Of a stretch of 15,321 nucleotides of DNA, positions 1-7,925 are shown piece after piece (within the stretch, counting starts at the first letter, position 1; every line of letters starts with the position of its first letter). The translations under genes and the position numbers were made by a program. The notes under the pieces were generated by a model. It saw only the letters and a program-made list of their open reading frames with translations, made no database searches and had not been told where the DNA came from. This DNA is from Dehalococcoidales bacterium (GTDB lineage: Bacteria > Chloroflexota > Dehalococcoidia > Dehalococcoidales > JAUXAE01): the NCBI GenBank assembly GCA_030620035.1, contig JAUXAE010000013.1:1-15321 (forward strand), given 5' to 3'.

Positions 1-1176
1 AACAAGATGCTCACCGCCTACCAGAATATCTTCACTCGCTGCGGGCTGCCCACCATGCTTGTTGAAGCCGACAGCGGCGCCATCGGCGGCAAGGAGTCCC
101 ACGAGTTTATGGTCATCGCCGAGAGCGGTGAGGATGAAATCATCTACTGTGACCAGTGTGGCTATGCGGCCAACGCTGATAGGGCGGAAAGCATAAAAGA
201 CAAAATAGATGGCGGCCAGCCAAGGCCGCTACAAGAGGTCAGCACCCCGGGCAAGAACTCTATTGAAGAGGTAGCCAATTTCTTAAAAGTGCCCCGGAGC
301 CAAACCCTAAAAGCGGTCTTCTACATCGCTGACGGCGAGCTAATCTTTGCGGTCATCAGGGGTGATATTGAGGTCAATGAGGTAAAGCTGAAAAACCTGT
401 TAAAGTGTGCCGAGCTCCGCCTGGCCACTGAAGCCGAGGTAATAGAAGCTGGTATTGCCGCTGGCTCAGCGTCACCGGTAGGCTTGAGCGGCCTCAGGGT
501 CATCGCCGATGATTCCATCACCACCAGCCAAAACTTTGTCGCCGGTGCCAATAAAGCCGATACTCACCTTAAAAATGTCAACTACCCGAGGGACTTCAGG
601 GTTGACCTGATGGCCGATATCGCCCGGGCCCGGGCCGGTGATAAATGCCCCAAATGCCAGGGTAAGCTTTCATCAACCCGGGGCATTGAGGTGGGCCATG
701 TCTTCAAGCTGGGTACCTTCCTGAGTGAAAGACTGGGGGCCGTCTACGCTGATGCCAGTGGCCTCGCCCACCCCATCGTCATGGGCAGTTACGGCATCGG
801 CCTGGGCCGGTTAATGGCCGCCGCCATAGAACAGAACCATGATGACAAGGGTATTATCTGGCCGCTAGCTATCGCCCCCTATCAGGTCTATCTCTGCCCC
901 CTGTATCTGGAAAATACTGAGGTTGAGCCGGCCGCCGAAAACCTATATGCTGAGCTTGAGGCACGGGGCCTAGAAGTGCTTTTTGATGACCGAGAAGAGT
1001 CTCCGGGGGTAAAGTTCAACGATGCCGACCTCTTGGGGATACCCATCCGGGTAACCATCAGCCGGCGGACACTGGAGAAAAGCAGCGTTGAGCTAAAGTG
1101 GCGGCAAGAGAAAGAATCCCAACTTGTGCCCCTTGAGAAGGCAGCCAAAAAGCTCAAGGAGCTAATTAGGAGATAG
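1..1176 (+). CDS. proS: Prolyl-tRNA synthetase, C-terminal part (5' end outside window)
   Basis: Charges tRNA-Pro with proline in the cytoplasm. The reading frame is open from base 1, so the N-terminus lies upstream; 391 residues are visible of a family that is usually about 570. In order: the class II motif 2 region (GAIGGKESHEF); an inserted YbaK-like editing domain (roughly residues 70-205, with the TLKAVFY lysine segment and GSASPVGL), which in this family hydrolyses Ala-tRNA-Pro; a CPKC pair; motif 3 (GSYGIGLGRLMAA); and a C-terminal anticodon-binding domain (from about IAPYQVYLCPL, with VLFDDREESPGVKFNDADLLG). This is the bacterial-type ProRS architecture with the insert. It converges on the minus-strand RND gene. 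The downstream hairpin at 1263-1286 has no U-run on this strand, so its own terminator is unclear. Confidence 0.97.
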   Translation, partial: NKMLTAYQNIFTRCGLPTMLVEADSGAIGGKESHEFMVIAESGEDEIIYCDQCGYAANADRAESIKDKIDGGQPRPLQEVSTPGKNSIEEVANFLKVPRSQTLKAVFYIADGELIFAVIRGDIEVNEVKLKNLLKCAELRLATEAEVIEAGIAAGSASPVGLSGLRVIADDSITTSQNFVAGANKADTHLKNVNYPRDFRVDLMADIARARAGDKCPKCQGKLSSTRGIEVGHVFKLGTFLSERLGAVYADASGLAHPIVMGSYGIGLGRLMAAAIEQNHDDKGIIWPLAIAPYQVYLCPLYLENTEVEPAAENLYAELEARGLEVLFDDREESPGVKFNDADLLGIPIRVTISRRTLEKSSVELKWRQEKESQLVPLEKAAKKLKELIRR

Positions 1177-1262
1177 TTTATAAACCTCACCCACCTAGAT
1201 ATTTGTTAGCAACCCTCCCCACTTTATCCCCCTCCCTTTGTAAGGGAAGGGAAAGGATTAGA

Positions 1263-1286
1263 AAAGAGGGGCTAACGCCCCTCTTT
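1263..1286 (-). terminator. Hairpin terminator in left repeat, facing the RND gene
   Basis: Arms aaagaggggc and gcccctcttt form a perfect 10-bp stem with a 4-base loop. Read on the minus strand the stem runs into TTTTCTAAT, so it suits transcripts arriving from the RND gene 165 bp upstream. On the plus strand only a short T run follows, so it may act weakly for proS. Confidence 0.6.
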
Positions 1287-1316
1287 GACTCCCCGATAAA
1301 CAAACGCAAGATAACA

Positions 1317-1368
1317 TCAAGCCCGCAAAGTAGCTCCAAGCTCAGTGGACAGCCTGTCCAGAATCTGC
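1317..1368 (-). pseudogene. Fragment of pheT 3' end (last 16 codons and stop)
   Basis: On the minus strand this part of the left repeat reads ILDRLSTELGATLRA then stop, against ILDRLSTELGATLRG at the true pheT C-terminus. The only coding difference is the last residue (Gly to Ala, from the change at 1321). There is no start codon or upstream pheT sequence; similarity ends at 1368. It is a non-coding relic of a duplication or integration event. Confidence 0.85.
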
Positions 1369-1451
1369 CCTGAGCCTTTTCGGTTGCTCAAATACCTTCC
1401 ATCATGTCCATCGTATTACCAACTAATAAGCTGCAGTGCCGTTCCTCAGTG

Positions 1452-4427
1452 TCAACCCCTAGCCACCCGGCGGCGCAGGCCGTCAAACAGGCTATAGATC
1501 ACGGGGACTACCACTAAGGTCAACAGTGTCGAGGTGAAAAGTCCCCCGATGACCACTGTTGCCAGCTCGGCGGCGATGACGGTGCCCTCGCCAAAGCCCA
1601 GGGCCAGTGGGAACATGGCAAATGAGGTGGCCGTCATAGTCATCAGGATGGGCCGCAGCCGGATGTTTCCCCCTTCAATCAGAGCATCATAGGCGCTGAG
1701 CCCCTTCCTCCGTAACTGATCCACCAGGGCGATGAGCACGATGGCGTTGGTAAGGACGATGCCCACCAGCATCAGCAGACCCATCAGCGCCGAAATGCCC
1801 AGGGTGTGGCCAGTTATCAGTAGCCCCAGCAGGGCACCAATGGTAGCCACGGGCAGGCTGAACATGATAATAAAGGGGTTGAGGAACGACCTGAAAGTGA
1901 CCACCAATACAAGATAGGCGATGAAGATAGCCACTATTATGGCGATACCCATCTGACCAAAGCCCTCAGTCATATCCTCAAAGACACCGCCCATGCTTAT
2001 TCCCACCCCTGGGGCCAGGGACAGGGCATTAATCCTGTCTTCTACCTCTAAGTTGACGGCACCGACATCCTTCTCGGTTATGGCCGCTGTAATCTGAACG
2101 GCCGGTTTCTGGTCGGCACGGTGGATCTGGGTCGACTCCAGCTCAAAGCTCACCGCAGCAATGTCACTCAGGGCTACCGTATCGGTCAGGCCAATTCTCA
2201 TTTCCCTTAGTTGCTCCAGACTGCCAACCTGCTGCATCGGCGGCGCCATGAAGACCTCGTATACATCGCCGTTCAGATTGAGCTGGCTCACCGGTGCTCC
2301 CGTCATCAGCAGGCCCAGCTCCATATTGAGCTCCCCGAGGTCAAGCCCGTGCTCCATCACACTGACCGGGTCAAGCTGAATCTGGGGCTGTGGTATGGCC
2401 CGGATAACATCGCTTTCAATGTCGGCCAAGCCGCTAATGTCTTCTAGGGCGGTTATAATCTCATCGGCAGCCCCAGCCACACTTTGCGAATCCTGGCCGG
2501 TGATGGTTATCACCAGGGAACTGGAGCTCATCCCGGGCATCCCTCCCTCCATGCCGGCGGAGACGGTAATCTTTCCCTCCCCCTCAAGCGGCTGGACGAG
2601 CCCCTGCAGTAAGGCGGCCTCAGTTTCCAGGTCGGCATCTGACTGAAGGATAACCATGATGAAGGCGCTGTTTGAGCCGCCTCCTCCCCCCATGGGGGAA
2701 AAACCGCCGAAGGCCGTTGAGGTGCCGACAGTGGTCTCATAGATTTTCCAGCTAAGGCTATCGGCGATGACCCTCTCCACCTGACCTGCCATCTCAGCTG
2801 TGGTCTCAAGGTCTGTCCCCAGTGGCATCTCAATCTCCACCATCACCATCTTCTCCGAGGTGGTGGGGAGAAAGGAGGTGCCAATGATGGGCAGCAGGGC
2901 GAAGCTGCCGGTAACGAGTGCGGCGGTGATGAGCAGGGTAATGGCGCGGTGGCCCAGTGCCCATTTCAGCACCGGTTTATAAGCACGCTGGTACCATGTT
3001 CCCCTTGATTCGGCTTCGGCCTCCTTTTTTATCTCCTTGGGGCTTATAAAGCCAGACAGGGCGGGCACCACGGTGAGTGCCACCAGCAGCGAGGCCAGCA
3101 GGGCGAAGATCACCGTGAGGGCGAAGGGCAGAAACAGCTCGCCAACCATCCCGCCGACAAGGGCCAGGGGTATGAACACGACTACGGTAGCAATGGTGGC
3201 CGAGGTAATAGGGGTGGCCACTTCGCGGGCGCCGTTTATGGCCGCCTCTTTGAACCCCTCACCCCGCTTCAGGTGGCGGTAGATAACCTCCAGGACAACA
3301 ATGGCATCATCCACTACCCTGCCTACAGCCAGAGCCATAGCGGTCAGGGTGAGCAGGTTAATCGTAATTCCCCAGAGCCACATGGCCAGGAAGCCTATCA
3401 ATACGCTTAGGGGGATGGAAATGGCGGTAACCAGGGAGGCCCGGAAGGCCAACAGGAAGAGGAAGATGGCCACCACGGCCAGAATAGCCCCGATTATAGC
3501 CTCCCGGTAAAGGTCGCCTATAGCCCGCTCGATAAAGTCCGACTGGTCAAGCACAGTAATCAGTTCCACGTTGTTACCTAAGATTTCTTTAATACTCTCC
3601 GCCTCAGCGACAACGGCATTGGCCACTTCAACCATATTGGCCTCGGGGTCCTTGGTGACCACGATGCTGACGCTGGGTTGGCCATTGGTGTTAGTGATGG
3701 CCGTCCCCAGCGCCGGTCCCAGGGCCACCCCGGCTATGTCCTTAACCGTGAGCTGAGACATGGCCAGGGGTGTGTTCTCAATCTCGTCTAGCGAGCTGTA
3801 CTGGTAGGCACCGAGGGCACCGGCTACCTGAGAGGGAGAGATGCCGGCCTGGTTCATTCTGCCAATGTCCAGGGCAATAATAACCTGCTCCTCGCCGCCA
3901 ATCACCTCGACTGCATAGACGCCTTCAACGGCTTCCAGCCGGGGCACGACCTGGGAGATGGCGATGCCTCTTAACTCAACTGTACTGATGTCACCCGCCA
4001 GGCTCAGGGCTACCAACGGCATTATATCCATGCTCATGGGGAAGAACTGGGGTGGCTGGGCCCCGGTGGGGAGGGTTAATCCGGCAAGGCTTTGCGAGAT
4101 TTCACTGGCCACCTCATCCATATCGGTACCAAAATCATACTGGACCATGATAAAGGACACATTGCGGGATGAGGTAGAGGTGATTTCCTTAAAGTCCCCG
4201 GCCTCAGCGATAGCGCTTTCAACAGGTACAGTGATTTCGTCGGCCACCAGGGCTGGCGGCGCCCCGGGATAGACAGTGACCACACTGATTATCGGAAATT
4301 CAATGTCCGGTATCAGCTCCATCTTCATGTTGCCGATGGCCAAGATAGAGGCTAAGATTACCAGTGTCGTCAGTATCAATGTCAGCCACCGGTTACGCAC
4401 CGAAAGTCTGGTCAGGAAATTCATCAT
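1452..4427 (-). CDS. RND-family efflux transporter permease (AcrB/SwrC-like)
   Basis: Predicted proton-driven inner-membrane exporter; the substrate is unknown. It is 991 aa, near the 1000-1060 usual for the family. An N-terminal transmembrane segment (about residues 13-33) is followed by a large extracytoplasmic domain, a block of helices at about 305-465, a second extracytoplasmic domain with a glycine-rich stretch (GGFSPMGGGGGSNS), and a C-terminal helix block at about 820-985. The paired aspartates of the proton relay are present as GRVVDDAIVVLE (D373, D374). Two adjacent ATGs are possible starts; GGGAG lies 5 and 8 bases upstream of them. The gene follows marR by 18 bp and is probably co-transcribed and controlled by it. 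No periplasmic adaptor or outer-membrane channel gene is in the window, which fits stand-alone RND pumps of single-membrane bacteria. Confidence 0.95.
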   Translation of the reverse strand: MMNFLTRLSVRNRWLTLILTTLVILASILAIGNMKMELIPDIEFPIISVVTVYPGAPPALVADEITVPVESAIAEAGDFKEITSTSSRNVSFIMVQYDFGTDMDEVASEISQSLAGLTLPTGAQPPQFFPMSMDIMPLVALSLAGDISTVELRGIAISQVVPRLEAVEGVYAVEVIGGEEQVIIALDIGRMNQAGISPSQVAGALGAYQYSSLDEIENTPLAMSQLTVKDIAGVALGPALGTAITNTNGQPSVSIVVTKDPEANMVEVANAVVAEAESIKEILGNNVELITVLDQSDFIERAIGDLYREAIIGAILAVVAIFLFLLAFRASLVTAISIPLSVLIGFLAMWLWGITINLLTLTAMALAVGRVVDDAIVVLEVIYRHLKRGEGFKEAAINGAREVATPITSATIATVVVFIPLALVGGMVGELFLPFALTVIFALLASLLVALTVVPALSGFISPKEIKKEAEAESRGTWYQRAYKPVLKWALGHRAITLLITAALVTGSFALLPIIGTSFLPTTSEKMVMVEIEMPLGTDLETTAEMAGQVERVIADSLSWKIYETTVGTSTAFGGFSPMGGGGGSNSAFIMVILQSDADLETEAALLQGLVQPLEGEGKITVSAGMEGGMPGMSSSSLVITITGQDSQSVAGAADEIITALEDISGLADIESDVIRAIPQPQIQLDPVSVMEHGLDLGELNMELGLLMTGAPVSQLNLNGDVYEVFMAPPMQQVGSLEQLREMRIGLTDTVALSDIAAVSFELESTQIHRADQKPAVQITAAITEKDVGAVNLEVEDRINALSLAPGVGISMGGVFEDMTEGFGQMGIAIIVAIFIAYLVLVVTFRSFLNPFIIMFSLPVATIGALLGLLITGHTLGISALMGLLMLVGIVLTNAIVLIALVDQLRRKGLSAYDALIEGGNIRLRPILMTMTATSFAMFPLALGFGEGTVIAAELATVVIGGLFTSTLLTLVVVPVIYSLFDGLRRRVARG

Positions 4428-4445
4428 TATTACTCCCTGCCTAGG

Positions 4446-4952
4446 CTAATTTGGTTTAGCTGGATTTCTTTTGTCGCTCGGGTTCTCCCGGGTAAGTTCA
4501 TCCTGTTCAACACCCTCTGCGGCCTCAAGAATTGTCTCCATTGCTTCACAGAGAAGCCTGAGTCTAGAGGGTGTCATTTTCTCCAGAAGGCTTCTCGCCC
4601 GGGACTGCCCCAACTCCCACAGCCGCCTCACCACTTCCTTCCCTTTCTCAGACAAGCTACAGACGACTGCTCTTCTATCCTCGGGGTCACTACTTCTAAC
4701 GATCAGGTCTTGCTGAACCAGGCGGTCTGTAATACCTGTTGTCGTGGCCACACTTACCCCCAGGGTAGAGGCCAGAACCCCCATGCGGGCAGGACCATCG
4801 GTGAACAAAAGCAGCATAATCTTGAGTTGGGGCATGGTGAGATCCACACAAAGCCACTCCTTGGGCATGATGGGGCGTAGTGCCCGGTATACTTTTTCCT
4901 CCAGCTCAAGCACATGCTCTATAAGTTGTACCTTTTCTGTTTTTACAGCCAC
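4446..4952 (-). CDS. MarR-family transcriptional regulator
   Basis: A winged-helix dimeric repressor, probably of itself and the RND pump just downstream. I choose the GTG at 4952 (168 aa) because AGGAGG sits 8 bases before it. The longer frame to 5084 would run through the promoter at 5016-5044 and has no family-like N-terminus. Visible features: a helical dimerisation N-terminus (VQLIEHVLELEEKVYRAL), the winged helix with recognition helix SVATTTGITDRLVQQDLI, the family signature DPEDRRAVVCSLSEKGKEV in the wing, and a C-terminal dimer helix. The last 20 or so residues are charged and polar, likely disordered. The ligand cannot be read from sequence. Confidence 0.93.
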   Translation of the reverse strand: MAVKTEKVQLIEHVLELEEKVYRALRPIMPKEWLCVDLTMPQLKIMLLLFTDGPARMGVLASTLGVSVATTTGITDRLVQQDLIVRSSDPEDRRAVVCSLSEKGKEVVRRLWELGQSRARSLLEKMTPSRLRLLCEAMETILEAAEGVEQDELTRENPSDKRNPAKPN

Positions 4953-5000
4953 GGGAACTTCCTCCTGAAAACACTCAGCCCTGGACATATATTTCGCCCA

Positions 5001-5017
5001 ATGCAAATTATACGCAT
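5001..5017. promoter_or_regulatory. Candidate MarR operator overlapping the marR -10
   Basis: Imperfect palindrome, minus strand ATGCGTATAATTTGCAT: 6 of 8 base pairs match around a central A. It shares its right end with the -10 box at 5016-5021 and covers the expected transcription start, where MarR proteins commonly bind 16-20-bp palindromes. A direct repeat GTATAAT, 9 bp apart, overlaps the same site. Autoregulation is inference. Confidence 0.5.
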
Positions 5018-5044
5018 TATACAAACAAGCTGATGGTTTGTCAA
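5016..5044 (-). promoter_or_regulatory. Consensus sigma-70-type promoter of marR-RND
   Basis: On the minus strand TTGACA (5039-5044), a 17-base spacer and TATAAT (5016-5021): both hexamers and spacing match the consensus exactly. It ends about 60 bases before the GTG start of marR. Confidence 0.85.
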
Positions 5045-5401
5045 TAGTCTCCTTAAATTTTACTTCTGTCATTTTTATTGTCATTCTGACTTCAGGAGGG
5101 TGAAGGGAAGAAAGGAATAGAGGTAATAAGCTCTGACCTAGGCCCGGCCACCTGCTCCTGAGGCTATAATACCGGTAACTCTAACTTAACAAGTGGTACT
5201 ACTTATGGGGGCAGGTCACTGCCGGATTCTATCGACGTGTGTTTCAGCCTTGAACAATATTAGCAAGTACTGATTCTAGACATCATTGTAGAAATGGACT
5301 AAACTTCAAACACTGTGTCGCTTTGATGGCCTAACAATGGGTCTTGTTAGAACAAGGTGGAGAGATTCCGGGGCCTGCGAGGTTGTATCAATTGCGTCCG
5401 C
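5045..5401. other. Gene-free stretch upstream of marR
   Basis: I see no convincing ORF, RNA gene or ribosome binding site with a start here. It contains the overlapping inverted repeats at 5331-5356 and ends abruptly where the right 142-bp repeat begins. It belongs to the segment bounded by the two direct repeats, so it may be cargo or scar sequence from that event. Confidence 0.5.
5331..5356. repeat. Two overlapping perfect inverted repeats
   Basis: ctaacaa (5331-5337) pairs with ttgttag (5344-5350) over a 6-base loop, and cttgtt-ag-aacaag (5343-5356) is a second perfect palindrome using the same bases. The two folds exclude each other. It could be an operator or part of an element end; there is no direct evidence for either. 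Confidence 0.45.
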
Positions 5402-5543
5402 TCCCCCTCCCTTTGTAAGGGAGGGGAAAGGATTAGAAAAGAGGGGCTAACGCCCCTCTTAGACTCCCCGATAAACAAACGCAAGATAACATCAACCCCG
5501 CAAAGTAGCTCCAAGCTCAGTGGACAGCCTGTCCAGAATCTGC
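5402..5543. repeat. 142-bp direct repeat, right copy (contains pheT 3' end)
   Basis: Partner of 1227-1368, 3 mismatches, no gaps. In this copy bases 5492-5543 are the functional end of pheT (last 16 codons and stop) and 5402-5491 are its downstream region with two hairpins. This is presumably the original copy, because it is continuous with an intact gene. Confidence 0.95.
5438..5460 (-). terminator. Terminator of the pheS-pheT operon
   Basis: Perfect 9-bp stem (aagaggggc / gcccctctt, loop taac, 5439-5460), running on the minus strand into TTTTCTAATCC, 32 bp after the pheT stop. A second palindrome with cccctccctt / aagggagggg arms lies just beyond it, at 5404-5426. Confidence 0.7.
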
Positions 5544-7921
5544 TGCTGAACCCTGTCGGCCTCTTCATCGGTCAGGGTGTGGCTCGGTGACTGGAAGGTC
5601 AGCCGGTAGGCCAGTGACTTCCTGCCCGTGGGCACCGGCTTACCACTATAGACATCAAAGAGAGTCACCTGTTTTACCAGTGAGAAGCCCTTGATGACCT
5701 TGGTTACCTGCCGGTGAGTTACCCCGACATCAACTATTATCGCTATATCCCTGACTATAGCCGGATAGCGGGCTATCGGCTGATAACCCTTGTGGCTCAG
5801 GGTATGGGGCAGAAGGGCGGTCAGGTTGAGCTCAAAGAGATAGACCGGCCCTGAAATATCAAAGGCCTGGCTTACCCTGGGATGAAACTGGCCCACAACT
5901 CCCAGCCTATCACCGGCCACCACTATTATCGCCTGACTCCCAGGGCGCAGACCTTTATCATTGCCGACCTCAAAGTCGGCGGTAACACCCAGCTGGCTAA
6001 GCAGGCTCTCCACTGCTCCTTTGGCGTCAAAGAAATCAAAGGGTTTACCTTCAGCCGACCAGCTTTTTCCCAGGCTCGAGCCGCTTAAGACAGCACACAA
6101 CACCTCAGGCTCATCAGGTAAATCACCCGGCCGGGGTAGGAATACCCGGCCCAGCTCAAAGAGCCTGATACCGCCCTCCTCGTGCCGCCTGTTGTTGGCC
6201 ACCGCCTCCAAAAGGTTGGCTCTCAAAGTAGTCCTTAGATACTCCTGGTCAATGGTCATCGGATTGGCCACACGCAGGGGCATTGGTTCCGGGGAATTAG
6301 ACTCAGGCCACAGCCGCTTAAGCACCTCCAGGCTGGTTAATGAATAGGTAATCACCTCCTGAAAGCCGTAGCCGGTAAGGCTCTGACTGACCCTCTGTTT
6401 AAGGGTTATACTGGGCTCAGGGTCTTGCTGGGGCAGGGGATGAGCCAGCATCGCCACCGGAATCCTATCATAGCCGATAATCCGGGCCACCTCCTCAATA
6501 AGGTCAACATCCAGATTTAGGTCACTCCGCCAGTAAGGAGGATAAACCAGGATCTCTTCACTGACCTCCTCCAAGCCAAAATCCTCAAGCTCATCTATCA
6601 TCTCCGGAGTCCAGCTACAGCCCAGTGAAGTCAGTACTCTGGCTACCTGGTTAATACTAATGTCAACACCCAGGACGGCTCTTACCCTATTCTGGGACAG
6701 TAGAATGGCCTTCGGCTGTTTCTTGCCCGGGTAGGCATCAACTATGCCCTGGGCGACTTTGCCGCCGGCCAACTCCAGGATTAGTTGCGTGGCCCGTTTG
6801 ATGGCCGGCAGCGGCAGCTCAGGACTGATACCCCTCTCAAAGCGCATGGCCGCCTCGCTGGCCAGACGTAACCTGTGGCTGGTGTAGTGGATGCTGGCTG
6901 GATTAAAGTTGGCCGACTCCAGCAGGATGGAACTGGTCTCCTGGTCTACCTCACTGTTGGCCCCACCCATAACACCGGCAATAGCTATTGCCCGCTCCAT
7001 ATCGGCAATGACCAGCATATCACCATCAAGTACCCGCTGGGCCCCTTCTAGGGAGACAATAGTCTCAGCAGCCGAGGCCCGGCGCACGATAATCCTCTTA
7101 CCCCTAATCCTATCATAGTCAAAGGCGTGTAGCGGCTGCCCGTACTCCAGCATGACATAGTTGGTAATATCGACAATGTTGTTTATCGGCCGCAGACCAC
7201 AGGCCGATAGTCTTGATTTAAGCCATTCAGGGGAGTCGCCTATCTTGATACCATTAATCAGGCTGCAGCAATAGCGGGGGCACAGGTCGGTGTCCACAAT
7301 CTCTACCGATATCTTCTTTTCTATAGCCGCCCCCTTTTCCTCATAGGTAGCCTCAGCAATAGTCGGCTTCTGGCCGGTCAGGGCGGCAATCTCCCGGGCG
7401 ATACCAATCACCGACAGCAGGTCGGGGCGATTAGGTGTTATATCCAGGTCAAGAATAGCACTTCTGGTCAGCCGAGCGCCCACCGGTGCCTCAGGAGGCA
7501 AGACCATAATATCTTCATGACGGTCAGAGATGGCCAGCTCCTTCTCCGAGCAGACCATACCACCGGAGTCAACGCCGCGAATCCTGGCCGGTTTCAGGAT
7601 GACCCTCTGTCCGCTGTGGCCATCAATAAGTTCAGCACCGACCCGGGCAAAGGCCACCTTATCACCTAGCTTGAGATTGGGGGCGCCACAGACAACGGTC
7701 AGCTGTTCGGTGGCCAAATCGACGGTAACCAGGCTGAGCCGGTCAGCATTGGGGTGAGGCTTAATGTCAACAATCTGACCAACAAAGATATTTTTCCAGC
7801 TGCCACCAGCTTCCTGTATCCCCTTGACCTCACTGCCGGCCATAGTCAACCGCTCGGCCAGCTTTTTTAACGGCAGGTCGATACTAACATATTCTTTAAG
7901 CCAGCTAACGGGGACCTTCAT
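5492..7921 (-). CDS. pheT: Phenylalanyl-tRNA synthetase beta subunit
   Basis: Non-catalytic-site subunit of the heterotetrameric PheRS; it recognises tRNA-Phe and edits Tyr-tRNA-Phe. At 809 aa it has the usual full bacterial length. Visible domains: N-terminal MKVPVSWLKEYV; an OB-fold tRNA-binding domain (about residues 40-150, VDIKPHPNADRLSLVTVD); the B3/B4 editing domain (about 210-380, NNIVDITNYVMLEYGQPLHAFD); B5 (about 400-475); the catalytic-like core; and the C-terminal FDX-ACB anticodon-binding domain (about 715-805, ARYPAIVRDIAIIVD). It starts 4 bases after the pheS stop, so the two are translationally coupled. Its last 16 codons are duplicated beside proS at 1317-1368. Confidence 0.98.
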   Translation of the reverse strand: MKVPVSWLKEYVSIDLPLKKLAERLTMAGSEVKGIQEAGGSWKNIFVGQIVDIKPHPNADRLSLVTVDLATEQLTVVCGAPNLKLGDKVAFARVGAELIDGHSGQRVILKPARIRGVDSGGMVCSEKELAISDRHEDIMVLPPEAPVGARLTRSAILDLDITPNRPDLLSVIGIAREIAALTGQKPTIAEATYEEKGAAIEKKISVEIVDTDLCPRYCCSLINGIKIGDSPEWLKSRLSACGLRPINNIVDITNYVMLEYGQPLHAFDYDRIRGKRIIVRRASAAETIVSLEGAQRVLDGDMLVIADMERAIAIAGVMGGANSEVDQETSSILLESANFNPASIHYTSHRLRLASEAAMRFERGISPELPLPAIKRATQLILELAGGKVAQGIVDAYPGKKQPKAILLSQNRVRAVLGVDISINQVARVLTSLGCSWTPEMIDELEDFGLEEVSEEILVYPPYWRSDLNLDVDLIEEVARIIGYDRIPVAMLAHPLPQQDPEPSITLKQRVSQSLTGYGFQEVITYSLTSLEVLKRLWPESNSPEPMPLRVANPMTIDQEYLRTTLRANLLEAVANNRRHEEGGIRLFELGRVFLPRPGDLPDEPEVLCAVLSGSSLGKSWSAEGKPFDFFDAKGAVESLLSQLGVTADFEVGNDKGLRPGSQAIIVVAGDRLGVVGQFHPRVSQAFDISGPVYLFELNLTALLPHTLSHKGYQPIARYPAIVRDIAIIVDVGVTHRQVTKVIKGFSLVKQVTLFDVYSGKPVPTGRKSLAYRLTFQSPSHTLTDEEADRVQQQILDRLSTELGATLRG

Positions 7922-7925
7922 TGTT

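Larger units (their letters stand above)
1227..1368. repeat. 142-bp direct repeat, left copy
   Basis: Matches 5402-5543 base for base without gaps at a constant offset of 4175; only positions 1248, 1286 and 1321 differ (139/142 identical). It holds a G/C-tract hairpin (about 1228-1250), a second hairpin (1263-1286), and a segment that in the other copy is the 3' end of pheT. Similarity stops sharply at 1226/5401 and 1369/5544. The two copies bracket marR and the RND pump gene. Confidence 0.95.

Noticed and set aside
321..551. Minus-strand open frame inside proS, and similar long opposite-strand frames over RND, pheT and terL
   Set aside because: They are codon-bias shadows of strongly supported genes, with Ser/Arg-rich low-complexity translations and no ribosome sites.
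1369..1451. Small gene or structured RNA between the left repeat and the pump gene
   Set aside because: Only a weak gagc...gctc pairing is present; no ORF or conserved structure is visible.
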